From: Kordiimonas laminariae
GTDB taxonomy: Bacteria > Pseudomonadota > Alphaproteobacteria > Sphingomonadales > Kordiimonadaceae
Assembly: GCF_023008165.1 (NCBI RefSeq)
Contig: NZ_JAKQZA010000003.1
Coordinates: 248,001 to 312,000 of the forward strand
DNA length: 64,000 bases
Reading direction: 5' to 3'
This document shows, in pieces, positions 56,193 to 64,000 of this stretch. How positions within the stretch are numbered: the stretch's first letter is position 1; every line of letters begins with the position of its first letter. Both the position numbers and the translations under genes were made by a program. Under the pieces are notes generated by a model. It searched no databases and was not told the DNA's origin. It saw only the letters and a list, made by a program, of their open reading frames with translations.

Positions 56193-56603
56193 ATGTCGCT
56201 TGAAAATACAACGATCGTTGAAATTTTGGATACTTTTGAATTCCTCGATGATTGGGAAGAGCGCTATAAATATATTATCGACCTAGGGAAAAAGCTTACA
56301 CCGCTAGCCCCAGAAGAAATGGTTGATGAAAATAAGGTTCGTGGTTGCCAAAGCCAGGTGTGGCTTGTTGCAGAAACAGATGCTGACGGCAAAATTCACC
56401 TACGCGGTGATAGCGATGCCTTCATTGTAAAAGGCTTGGTTGCTGTAGTTCTTCTAATTTTCTCTGGCAAGACTGCCGCTGAAATTCAAGCAACAAATGC
56501 TAAAGAAATTCTGGATCAAATGGGCCTTTCCGCCCACCTATCCCCTCTTCGCGCCAATGGCCTTTTCTCCATGGTGGAGCGCATCGAACGCATGGCTGCA
56601 TAA
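56193..56603 (+). CDS. SufE-family sulfur acceptor
   Basis: 136 residues. Fe-S assembly protein that takes sulfur from SufS; the acceptor Cys52 is in KVRGCQSQVWL, and the family start IVEILDTFEFLDDWEERYKYIIDLG and end GLSAHLSPLRANGLFSMVERI are intact. No other suf gene is near, so this is an orphan location. Divergent from the MFS gene. Confidence 0.95.
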   Translation: MSLENTTIVEILDTFEFLDDWEERYKYIIDLGKKLTPLAPEEMVDENKVRGCQSQVWLVAETDADGKIHLRGDSDAFIVKGLVAVVLLIFSGKTAAEIQATNAKEILDQMGLSAHLSPLRANGLFSMVERIERMAA

Positions 56604-56612
56604 TCCAGACAC

Positions 56613-56637
56613 AAAAAAAGGGGCCAATCGGCCCCTT
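56613..56637 (-). terminator. intrinsic terminator of the S9 peptidase gene
   Basis: AAGGGGCC / GGCCCCTT with loop AATC and, on the minus strand, a run of T. It also lies after sufE on the plus strand but without T there. Confidence 0.85.
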
Positions 56638-56659
56638 CTGTTCTTCAAGCGCATCCGCT

Positions 56660-58687
56660 TTAATCTTTATATTTCTCAAACCAGGCCAGAATATTACCAA
56701 CCTTCTGCGCCAGATTACTTGGCTTAGCAGCAATTCCGTGGCCAACGCCTGGTACACGCACCATAACCGTATCCACGCCCTGAAGTTTAAGCGCCTGATA
56801 ATATTGTTCAGTTTCAGACATAGGCGTGCGGTAGTCATTCTCACCTGTCAGCAACATTGTTGGTGTTGTCACGTTACCAACAAGCGATAGCGGCGAACGT
56901 TCCCAATAGTGGGTCGGGATGTTCCACGGCATATCAGGGAACCAGTACTGCGTGAAAAACGGGCTAAAATCAGCGGTAAGAACAAAGCTAGCCCAGTTAA
57001 TCACAGGCTTTGCAACAACAGCAGCCTTGAACCGTTTGGTTTTACCGACAATCCATGATGTAAGCACACCACCGCCAGAACCACCAGTTACATACAGCTT
57101 ATCTTCATCAACTACGCCGCTTGCGATTAAACCATCTACAGAATCCATCAGATCGTTATAGTCAGATGCTGGATATTTATGGTGGATTTCATTGGCGAAC
57201 TCTTCACCGTATGATGTACTGCCCCGCGGGTTTGTCCAAAGCACAACATACCCAGCGGCTGCATAAAGCTGAACCTCCGCACTGAACTGCGGACCATAAG
57301 CTGCATGTGGGCCACCATGAATTTCAAGGATAAGCGGATATTTTTTGTTCGGATCAAAGTTCGCAGGCTTTGCAATCCATCCCTGTACCGTAAGGCCATC
57401 AAGGCTCGACTGAACGGTGAACTCCTCAACAGTTGCCATACCTTTGCCCGCGAGAATATCACCATTGAGGTTGGTAAGTGATGTAACACGGCCAATACGG
57501 TCTACAACCGCCAGATCAGCGGGACGGTCAGTTTCGCTACGCGTAAACACCACGCGGCCATCACCCACTGCGCGGAAATCACCGCTTGTATAGGGGCGAC
57601 CAAGTGTAGTGCCGCCAACAGCATTTGTCAGAATACGGCTACCACCAGCAAGTGTGGCGTACCCAACAAGCCGTTTGCCTTCATTATCATAAGAATAATA
57701 GACCCCCTGACTATCCGGCGCCCACTGAACCCCTTGAATATTCCGATCCAGCAGTGTTGTAAATTCCTGCACACCACTGCCGTCCACATTCATAATATGC
57801 AGCGCTGCATTTTGGTGTGAAAGCTTTTTATCTTCAAAGCTCGTGAAAGCGATCTTGGAACCATCTGGAGAAATTACCGGGTTACCGTCTGGTCCTGAAC
57901 GCGTTGTTAGCTGCGTTAGGTCACCACTATTTACATCCACCCGGTAAAGATCAGCTTCCCGTGGGTTCAGTTCCCAGTTTTCAGTACGGTTCGCGGAAAA
58001 AATAATACTGCCGCTATCAGGCATCCACGCAAGGCTACCGCCATTATTAAATTCGCCTTTGGTAATTTGGCGAGGTGTGCCACCATCCGCCGGCACCACA
58101 AAAACCTGGGTATAACCACTTGGCAGGAAGCCTTGTCCATCCGCTCGGTATGTTACTTTATCAATAACCTTCGCATTTCCTGCCCACTTAGCACCCTTAG
58201 GTTTTGCCGGCAGAGTGAACAGCGGTTTGTTTTTCTTGGGCACGAACATGGTGAAGGCAATTGACTTGCCATCAGGTGACCAGCTTAAATTACCCGGGCC
58301 ATATTGAAGATCAGTAACACGTGCTGTCTCACCACTATCGAGCCAGCGCACATAAATCTGGTTTTTACCTTCAACGCTAGAAACATAAGCCATACGGGTA
58401 CCATCAGGCGAAAAACGCGGCATCCGGTACTGCGCTTTGCCAGACAATAGAGGGCGATGCTCTGTACCGTCTAAATTCACCATCCAGATATTAGACCGCA
58501 TACCGTCTGTCATAATATCCATAGAACGGCGTTCATAGACTACAGCCTCGCCATTTGGTGTGATGCGCGGCCCTGTTGCATATTCCAGATTAAAAATATC
58601 TTCGTATGAGAATTTTTCTTCCTGCGCCTGAACATTCAGCGACGCAGCCGCTAATACTGTCCCAAGCAGTAACTTAAACCGTTTCAT
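56660..58687 (-). CDS. secreted S9 prolyl oligopeptidase family peptidase
   Basis: 675 residues with signal peptide (to VQAQ). N-terminal beta-propeller (about 30-400) with repeated WSPDGKSIAF, SPDGTRMAY motifs, then an alpha/beta-hydrolase. Catalytic Ser in VTGGSGGGVLTSW, Asp in LLTGENDYRTPMSETE, His in VPGVGHGIAAKP. Cleaves dipeptides or short peptides in the periplasm, in line with a protein-degrading lifestyle. Single gene, divergent from the EAL gene. Confidence 0.95.
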   Translation of the reverse strand: MKRFKLLLGTVLAAASLNVQAQEEKFSYEDIFNLEYATGPRITPNGEAVVYERRSMDIMTDGMRSNIWMVNLDGTEHRPLLSGKAQYRMPRFSPDGTRMAYVSSVEGKNQIYVRWLDSGETARVTDLQYGPGNLSWSPDGKSIAFTMFVPKKNKPLFTLPAKPKGAKWAGNAKVIDKVTYRADGQGFLPSGYTQVFVVPADGGTPRQITKGEFNNGGSLAWMPDSGSIIFSANRTENWELNPREADLYRVDVNSGDLTQLTTRSGPDGNPVISPDGSKIAFTSFEDKKLSHQNAALHIMNVDGSGVQEFTTLLDRNIQGVQWAPDSQGVYYSYDNEGKRLVGYATLAGGSRILTNAVGGTTLGRPYTSGDFRAVGDGRVVFTRSETDRPADLAVVDRIGRVTSLTNLNGDILAGKGMATVEEFTVQSSLDGLTVQGWIAKPANFDPNKKYPLILEIHGGPHAAYGPQFSAEVQLYAAAGYVVLWTNPRGSTSYGEEFANEIHHKYPASDYNDLMDSVDGLIASGVVDEDKLYVTGGSGGGVLTSWIVGKTKRFKAAVVAKPVINWASFVLTADFSPFFTQYWFPDMPWNIPTHYWERSPLSLVGNVTTPTMLLTGENDYRTPMSETEQYYQALKLQGVDTVMVRVPGVGHGIAAKPSNLAQKVGNILAWFEKYKD

Positions 58688-58853
58688 GAATATCTCCCCG
58701 TGTGTTTAAAGCACCCTAGCAAAGAGAACGGCGGATGCAAGCCAACAAAACCTATGGTTTGTGCACAATTTATTCATACTTACCCATTTAAAGTGACTAA
58801 GGTGGTGATAATCAGTATATTTCTATAATCAATTCCATGCTCTTGGGGGGTTT

Positions 58854-60467
58854 ATGTCCGGGTTACTTGAAGAAACCAGAAAAGAACGTGAACGGTTTGT
58901 GGCCTTTGCTTTTGCTGCAGCCGAGATCTTTCTGGAACTGGACAATACAGGAAAGATTCTATTTGCTGGCGGCGCATCTGATCGCATCACACCACAAGGT
59001 AAAAGCCTTATTGGGGAAAGCATCGACAGCATCGTGGATAAAGATGATATCGATATCTATCATGCCCTTGTCACCCATCTGAGTCACAAAGGTCGTATCG
59101 GGCCTTTACCACTTCGCTTCAATACAAACGACAATAGATCAATTGCGCTGCGCGCCTTTGCACTGAATATGCCACAGCAAGAAGGTACTCATACCTTTCT
59201 TGCTTTACGCTCAGCGCCGCTTGGCACGAGTGTAAGCGATAGTGCTGTAGATGAGGAAACTGGCCTTCTCACACAAGATGCCTTTATGGAAATGGCATCC
59301 AGCACCATGGCAAGTACCCCAACTTCCAGCAATCTCTATATGACCACCGTGGCTGTTGATGGCCTCGAAGAAGCAAAAGAAAAATTTGGCCCACGATATA
59401 TGCGGCAACTTCTGAAGCGTGTTGCCGCCCATATGAAAACCCTGTCTGTTGACGGACAGTCCGCAAGCCAGATTGGGGAAAAAGAATTTGCCTTCCTGCA
59501 CAAGAACAAAGCAGATGGTGAACACCTAACCAATAGCCTTAAATCCGTCGACGAAAACGTAACTCTGACAGCCAGCAGTGCAACGATTTCCGCTGAAGGG
59601 GGCGATGTTTCTGAAGATCAGATTTTGAGAACACTTTCCTATATTCTCAATCAATTCTGTAAAGACCCAAAGAATGTTACTTTCGAATCTCTAACTAATG
59701 CCTATGAGGACATGGCGGGTGCTGCACAAAAACGTGTCACCAACATGCGCAGCATGATAGAAAGCGGTAACTTCAACATCGCTTTCCAGCCAGTGCTTGA
59801 TCTGAAAACCGGTGATATTCATCATAACGAAGTACTCTCCCGCTTTAACAACAATATGGGTGATAGCACGCCTCTTGAGGTAATCCGCTTCGCTGAAGAT
59901 GTTGGCATTATTGAAGAATTCGACATTGCTCTATGCCATAAAGCCATTGATTATATCCGTAAAATGAAAAAGCTGGGAACCCCAGTTACGCTTGCTGTGA
60001 ACCTGTCCGGGCGTACGCTAGACAGCGGCAGGTTTGTAGATCCTTTGATGAAAACACTTCTGAGTGCAAAAGATATTGCCCACTCACTATTGCTTGAGCT
60101 TACCGAAACCACAGGTGTAGAGAATTTTGAAAAGGTCGAAGCAATCCTGAATGACCTGAAAGCAGCCAATTACCGCGTTTGCCTTGATGATTTTGGTGCG
60201 GGTGCTGCCGGGTACCAATATCTTAGGGCTTTCAATGTCGATTTTGTAAAAATTGACGGCGCTTACGTTCAAGATATGAATGCGCCAGGTTATCGCCCCA
60301 CATTCCTGCTTTCTATCGTGAAGCTCTGTAATGATCTGGGCGTAAAAACTATTGGCGAGCACGTAGAGAATAAATTCCAGGCTGAATTCTTGAAAACGCT
60401 TGGTGTTGACTTCGGCCAGGGCTATCATTTCGGGAAACCGGATTTCACACCAAGAACAAACCTCTAA
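58854..60467 (+). CDS. PAS/degenerate GGDEF/EAL protein
   Basis: 537 residues. Residues about 15-110 resemble a PAS domain, about 130-275 a GGDEF-like fold with no GGDEF motif, and about 290-535 an EAL domain. The EAL motif itself reads EVL (HNEVLSRF), while the other catalytic residues are kept: Asn in VNLSG, Glu in LELTETT, DDFGAG, Lys in VKIDG, Glu in GEHVEN, Gln in GQGYHFGKP. It may therefore still cleave c-di-GMP or be a c-di-GMP binder. The small membrane gene downstream begins two bases after its stop. Confidence 0.85.
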   Translation: MSGLLEETRKERERFVAFAFAAAEIFLELDNTGKILFAGGASDRITPQGKSLIGESIDSIVDKDDIDIYHALVTHLSHKGRIGPLPLRFNTNDNRSIALRAFALNMPQQEGTHTFLALRSAPLGTSVSDSAVDEETGLLTQDAFMEMASSTMASTPTSSNLYMTTVAVDGLEEAKEKFGPRYMRQLLKRVAAHMKTLSVDGQSASQIGEKEFAFLHKNKADGEHLTNSLKSVDENVTLTASSATISAEGGDVSEDQILRTLSYILNQFCKDPKNVTFESLTNAYEDMAGAAQKRVTNMRSMIESGNFNIAFQPVLDLKTGDIHHNEVLSRFNNNMGDSTPLEVIRFAEDVGIIEEFDIALCHKAIDYIRKMKKLGTPVTLAVNLSGRTLDSGRFVDPLMKTLLSAKDIAHSLLLELTETTGVENFEKVEAILNDLKAANYRVCLDDFGAGAAGYQYLRAFNVDFVKIDGAYVQDMNAPGYRPTFLLSIVKLCNDLGVKTIGEHVENKFQAEFLKTLGVDFGQGYHFGKPDFTPRTNL

Positions 60468-60469
60468 TT

Positions 60470-60688
60470 ATGACAACATATTATCTTATTGGCAGCATGT
60501 TGGTTTGTTGCTTCGTGTACGCCATTGCTGCCTGGAAGCAAAAGCACAAGCAAATAGGTCAGGTTCCTATCGTGCCTTATTACTACTGGCAGTTTTTTGC
60601 AATGATGGGGTTTCTAATTCTGGCCGCTAATCTAGTAGCTCATGTAACAGGTATTACATGGGAATCGCCCTTCGGTGGAAGGCGCTAA
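60470..60688 (+). CDS. small two-helix membrane protein
   Basis: 72 residues, helices at about 4-22 and 42-62, short basic ends. No family recognised. It lies two bases after the EAL protein stop, so it is translationally coupled and may anchor or modulate the EAL protein. Codon use is normal. Confidence 0.6.
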   Translation: MTTYYLIGSMLVCCFVYAIAAWKQKHKQIGQVPIVPYYYWQFFAMMGFLILAANLVAHVTGITWESPFGGRR

Positions 60689-60701
60689 AAGCTAATAACT
60701 T

Positions 60702-61535
60702 TTAGCTTGCAGGTTCTTCTTCAGCAGCAGCTTCTTCGAGCGAGGTTTCAAACATTTTCATGCCGAAACGTGCATATATCACAGCCCAAAATCTCGACCG
60801 AAACAATCTACGCTTCCCTGTTTTACCAACAGAAAGATAAACACCTGAAGGGTGGCGGTGCACATATTTAGCCACCTCCGTAGACTCTTCCAACAACTGA
60901 TCCTTCACCTTGCTAGACAAGCGTACTCTATGCTTCTGCATTGGCTTATGACGCTGGCGCGGCTTACGTCCCTGTTTAAACCTATACATCTTCAACCAAA
61001 CAACAAAGACAACAATCCCTATCCCAAGGATCATCATGAAGGTACTTAACAGGTAGATGTAATCAAACTCATCACCCATTTCTATCCGGCTTACTGTTTC
61101 ATCAAATGCTTGATCAACTGTGAGACTGGAATCGGTCGTCTCGCCCTCTACACGGAAGCTTAGGATGAGGCCATCACGCCTATCGAAACCCGACAAAATC
61201 CCGTTACCACCAAAAACACTGACAAACCCATTAGAAGCGACAGTCACCCCATATAATGGGTCACCTGAACATTTCACTTTCAAATCGATCAGATTAGGAC
61301 GCTGTTGGAAAACCTGATAATCAGTAACCCGAGTACAGCGGTAACGAAAAAGCTGGATAATATCTCGGAGCTGCAATGCGAGGTTTTCCGGTAAAACTCC
61401 TCGATTGATGCCAGCATATAGATCAAGCGACATTTGCCTTGGATCAGTTTCATTCAAACCGCTCTGTGCTTGAGCAGATGAAAAACCAACTGATAGAAAA
61501 CCTGTAAGTATCAATATTCGCAGCAGATTTCGCAT
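60702..61535 (-). CDS. exported single-helix membrane protein of unknown function
   Basis: 277 residues. Signal peptide to about residue 24 (AQAQ), a beta-like periplasmic domain with two Cys (RYRCTR and VKCSGD), one membrane helix around 162-185, then a strongly basic cytosolic region (KQGRKPRQRHKPMQKHR) and an acidic tail. No domain recognised. Convergent with the EAL pair. Downstream of a candidate sRNA on the same strand. Confidence 0.6.
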   Translation of the reverse strand: MRNLLRILILTGFLSVGFSSAQAQSGLNETDPRQMSLDLYAGINRGVLPENLALQLRDIIQLFRYRCTRVTDYQVFQQRPNLIDLKVKCSGDPLYGVTVASNGFVSVFGGNGILSGFDRRDGLILSFRVEGETTDSSLTVDQAFDETVSRIEMGDEFDYIYLLSTFMMILGIGIVVFVVWLKMYRFKQGRKPRQRHKPMQKHRVRLSSKVKDQLLEESTEVAKYVHRHPSGVYLSVGKTGKRRLFRSRFWAVIYARFGMKMFETSLEEAAAEEEPAS

Positions 61536-61618
61536 AATATTACCCGCTTGTTACCTATAGCCCATTGAAAAACATACCGGTCAACAATGCAATCATTATT
61601 CGAGTTTGGAAGAAGCAT

Positions 61619-61697
61619 AAAAAAACGGAACCGCATTCGGGGGAGGACATGCGGTTCCGCGCGACACAGTCAGATCAAGGGAGCTATTAGGCTGTAT
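61619..61697 (-). ncRNA. candidate small RNA with CCUCCCCC terminator loop
   Basis: On the minus strand a perfect promoter (below) would start transcription near 61697; about 80 bases on, an 11-bp stem CGGAACCGCAT / ATGCGGTTCCG (61626-61636 with 61649-61659) closes a 12-base loop GTCCTCCCCCGA, followed by seven T (61619-61625). This is an intrinsic terminator whose loop can pair with Shine-Dalgarno sequences, the layout of the CCUCC-loop sRNAs of alphaproteobacteria. No ORF fits well. It lies in the gap between the lepA terminator and the exported-protein gene. Confidence 0.6.
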
Positions 61698-61702
61698 CAG
61701 CA

Positions 61703-61731
61703 GTATTAGGTTCTCAAACTTATATTAACAA
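61703..61731 (-). promoter_or_regulatory. promoter of the candidate sRNA
   Basis: TTGTTA (61726-61731), 17 bases, TAATAC (61703-61708): near-consensus with ideal spacing. Confidence 0.6.
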
Positions 61732-61739
61732 CACGTTAA
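61725..61739. promoter_or_regulatory. CtrA-type box over the sRNA promoter
   Basis: TTAACAACACGTTAA is a perfect TTAA-N7-TTAA, overlapping the -35 element of the sRNA promoter, where CtrA usually activates. Confidence 0.55.
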
Positions 61740-61789
61740 AAAAATATATTCTATGCCTTGTTTTTAGAAAATCTCTCCAAAAAGCATAA

Positions 61790-61816
61790 AAAATCCCGCC
61801 TATTTGAAATAGGCGG
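61790..61816 (-). terminator. intrinsic terminator of lepA
   Basis: On the minus strand CCGCCTATT / AATAGGCGG with a three-base loop, then a run of T. Ends lepA transcription before the candidate sRNA. Confidence 0.9.
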
Positions 61817-61852
61817 AATGTTTAGCTTGAGAAAATTGATCTGATTCTATCT

Positions 61853-63655
61853 TTAATTTTCTCTCATCTTCAAGGCTGCAATAAATGCACTGTGCGGTAT
61901 TTCCACCTTACCGTACATACGCATCTTGGCTTTACCCTTCTTCTGTTTCTCAAGGAGCTTTTTCTTACGGGTAATATCACCACCATAACATTTCGCTGTT
62001 ACATCTTTACGCATAGCGGAAATAGTTTCGCGGGCGATAACCTTGCCGCCGATTGCTGCTTGAATTGGAATCTTAAACAGCTGGCGAGGGATCAGGTCCT
62101 TAAGGCGCTCACAAAGCGCACGGCCACGGCTATCTGCCTGCGTGCGGTGCACTAGCATGGAAAGCGCATCCACAGGCTCTGCGTTCACAAGGATAGACAT
62201 CTTCACAAGGTCTGATTCTTCATAACCGCGAAGCTCATAATCAAAGCTCGCGTAACCACGACTTACAGATTTAAGGCGATCATAGAAGTCATAAACCACT
62301 TCGTTGAGCGGTAGTTTATATTTGAGCATTGCACGAGCGCCAACATACGTGAGGTCTTCCTGAATACCGCGCTTGTCTTCACAAAGCTTCAGAACTGTAC
62401 CCAGATGCTCATCCGGCACAAGGATTGTTGCATCAATCCACGGTTCTTCGATACGGTCAATCTTGGTTACATCAGGCATATCAGCTGGATTATGCAGCTC
62501 CACGCGTTCACCGTTCTTCATATAGATATGGTAGATAACGCTTGGGCTTGTGGTGATAAGCTCAATATCAAACTCGCGGTTGATACGCTCTTGAATAATC
62601 TCAAGGTGCAACATACCAAGGAAACCACAGCGGAAACCAAAACCAAGCGCTGTAGAGCTTTCGGTTTCAAATTCAAAGCTGGCATCGTTCAGGCGCAATT
62701 TCGCCAGCGCTTCCTTAAGGGCTTCATATTCAGACGTATCCGCAGGGAACAGACCACAGAATACTACAGAACGGCTTGGCTGGAAGCCCGGCAGCGCCTC
62801 TTTACACGGCACTTTAATATCCGTAATCGTGTCACCTACGTGAGTGTCAGCCACTTCTTTGATAGACGCTGTAATAAAGCCTACTTCACCCGGGCCAAGT
62901 TCCGGCACCATCACACCTTTTGGTGTGAACACGCCAACGCGGTCAATTTTATGCTCACTATCAGCTGCGAGCATTTTAATGGTCTGGCCTTTTTTGATGG
63001 TGCCGTCGATCACACGCACAAGAACCATCACACCCAGATAACTATCGTACCAGCTATCCACCAGCATGGCTTTAAGAGGCGCGTTCGGGTCGCCCTCAGG
63101 CGCAGGCAAGCGTTCAACGATACCGTCGAGAACCTCTTCAATACCAATCCCCGATTTCGCAGAACACTCAATAGCTTCAGAGGCATCAATACCAATCACA
63201 TCTTCAATCTGTGTACGCACACGTTCTGGCTCAGCGGCAGGCAGATCGATCTTATTAAGAACGGGCACGATATCATGATCATTTTCAATGGCCTGATACA
63301 CGTTTGCCAGTGTCTGCGCTTCCACACCCTGGCTGGCATCTACCACAAGCAGTGAACCCTCACAGGCAGAAAGACAGCGGCTTACCTCATAGGCGAAATC
63401 CACGTGACCCGGCGTGTCCATCAGGTTCAGAACATATATCTCACCATCTTTCGCGCGGTATTCAAGGCGCACTGTTTGCGCCTTAATTGTAATACCCCGC
63501 TCGCGCTCAATATCCATGGAATCAAGCACCTGCTGCTTCATTTCGCGATCTTCAAGAGCACCTGTGTGCTGGATCAAACGGTCAGCAAGTGTGGATTTTC
63601 CGTGGTCAATGTGCGCAACAATTGAGAAGTTGCGAATGTTCTTTAATTCGGTCAT
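61853..63655 (-). CDS. lepA: elongation factor 4 (LepA)
   Basis: 600 residues. Translational GTPase that helps back-translocate or assemble ribosomes. G motifs: [14 protein letters not shown] (G1), the G2 Thr in [17 protein letters not shown] (G3), [10 protein letters not shown] (G4). The LepA-specific C-terminal region ends [21 protein letters not shown] and [10 protein letters not shown]. Single gene, strong start [15 protein letters not shown]. Confidence 0.98.
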   Translation of the reverse strand: MTELKNIRNFSIVAHIDHGKSTLADRLIQHTGALEDREMKQQVLDSMDIERERGITIKAQTVRLEYRAKDGEIYVLNLMDTPGHVDFAYEVSRCLSACEGSLLVVDASQGVEAQTLANVYQAIENDHDIVPVLNKIDLPAAEPERVRTQIEDVIGIDASEAIECSAKSGIGIEEVLDGIVERLPAPEGDPNAPLKAMLVDSWYDSYLGVMVLVRVIDGTIKKGQTIKMLAADSEHKIDRVGVFTPKGVMVPELGPGEVGFITASIKEVADTHVGDTITDIKVPCKEALPGFQPSRSVVFCGLFPADTSEYEALKEALAKLRLNDASFEFETESSTALGFGFRCGFLGMLHLEIIQERINREFDIELITTSPSVIYHIYMKNGERVELHNPADMPDVTKIDRIEEPWIDATILVPDEHLGTVLKLCEDKRGIQEDLTYVGARAMLKYKLPLNEVVYDFYDRLKSVSRGYASFDYELRGYEESDLVKMSILVNAEPVDALSMLVHRTQADSRGRALCERLKDLIPRQLFKIPIQAAIGGKVIARETISAMRKDVTAKCYGGDITRKKKLLEKQKKGKAKMRMYGKVEIPHSAFIAALKMREN

Positions 63656-63724
63656 GGCCGTTACTTATTACTTTTCTTGTTTTTAACTGCGGCAAACACC
63701 GCGCTGTATTATTCAGGCTAACGC

Positions 63725-64000
63725 TTAATCTGGGATAACCCGGTCCGGCAAACGGTGTTTATCGGCAAATGCCCGGATGTTAATAAGCACTTTTTCGCCC
63801 ATTGCAACCCGCGCCTCTATTGTAGCAGAACCCATATGCGGCAGCAGCACTACATTTTCAAGCTCAAGTAGCTTTGGATTAATGGTTGGTTCTTCCTCAA
63901 ACACATCAAGGCCAGCACCAGCAATTCGGCCCACTTCAATAAGATCAGCGAGCGCTTCCTCATCCACCACTTCACCACGGGCAGTATTAATCACAATCGC
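63725..64000 (-). CDS. D-2-hydroxyacid dehydrogenase (N-terminus cut by window edge)
   Basis: Ninety-two residues of the C-terminus of an NAD(P)-dependent D-isomer 2-hydroxyacid dehydrogenase: INTARGEVVDEEAL (NAD domain), AGAGLDVFEEEPTI with the catalytic Glu, and VVLLPHMGSATIEAR with the catalytic His. The His-containing motif is of the glyoxylate/hydroxypyruvate reductase (GhrB) type. Frame continues beyond 64000. Confidence 0.92.
   Translation of the reverse strand, partial: AIVINTARGEVVDEEALADLIEVGRIAGAGLDVFEEEPTINPKLLELENVVLLPHMGSATIEARVAMGEKVLINIRAFADKHRLPDRVIPD

Noticed and set aside
62405-63355. Long plus-strand open frame of 316 codons
   Set aside because: It lies wholly antisense to lepA, has no domain or good start, and is explained by codon bias of the lepA strand.
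1-64000. CRISPR arrays, transposases, prophage or toxin-antitoxin systems
   Set aside because: None seen; no regular direct repeats or mobile-element genes in the window.

Overview
The window reads as a piece of an alphaproteobacterial chromosome with an average to slightly AT-rich base composition. Support comes from family content and order: trpF-trpB-trpA-accD-folC, trxA/addA/addB/tsaE, a DivL-type kinase with Tyr at the phospho-acceptor site, ChvG-ChvI next to a truncated HprK, RapZ, an EIIA and HPr, pckA divergent from chvI, and perfect TTAA-N7-TTAA (CtrA-type) boxes. A marine heterotroph of the Kordiimonadales/Emcibacterales type is my guess only; the class is much firmer than the order. 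There is no tRNA, rRNA, CRISPR array, prophage or insertion sequence that I can see. Most of the window is core genome.

Layout. 1-5.6 kb: end-truncated TonB-dependent receptor (minus), a very AT-rich 0.5 kb gap with inverted repeats, a B3/4-domain protein and a secreted HExxH peptidase. 5.6-12.4 kb (plus): dienoyl-CoA isomerase-like crotonase, a TolB-like/TM2 membrane protein, then trpFBA, accD, folC. 12.4-26.6 kb (minus): DUF1697/DUF1801 pair, trxA, addA-addB, a sugar-1-phosphate nucleotidyltransferase, tsaE, divL, metK, ahcY. 26.6-31.1 kb (minus): HPr, EIIA, rapZ, hprK, chvG, chvI, a phosphotransferase/envelope-stress regulatory block. 31.4-44.4 kb: pckA; a decayed FG-GAP fragment; a metal-uptake-like cluster (PepSY protein, TonB receptor, small secreted CxxC protein); a Tag-like glycosylase; J-domain protein; EamA exporter; sulfotransferase-like protein; and a MocR regulator divergent from a PNPOx/DUF1272/GNAT operon. 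44.4-51.7 kb: carbonic-anhydrase-like protein overlapping a SPOR lipoprotein, NSS transporter, XRE-2TM regulator, amidohydrolase, exosortase-type O-ligase. 51.7-54.7 kb: complete phage-shock locus pspF / small ORF / pspA-pspB-pspC. 54.7-64 kb: MFS transporter, SufE-like protein, S9 peptidase, EAL protein, two membrane proteins, a candidate sRNA, lepA and the end of a 2-hydroxyacid dehydrogenase.

Most interesting points: (1) on the minus strand at about 61620-61697, a short transcription unit with a good promoter, a perfect CtrA box over its -35 element, and an intrinsic terminator whose loop carries a CCUCCCCC anti-Shine-Dalgarno motif, so probably an undescribed sRNA; (2) a second perfect CtrA box over the putative ahcY promoter, upstream of ahcY-metK-divL, where DivL itself controls CtrA; (3) a 37-residue Arg-tailed ORF as first gene behind the sigma-54 promoter of the psp operon; (4) an alpha-carbonic anhydrase homologue lacking two of three zinc ligands and overlapping a SPOR lipoprotein gene; (5) chvG apparently initiating at an ACG codon behind a perfect Shine-Dalgarno.
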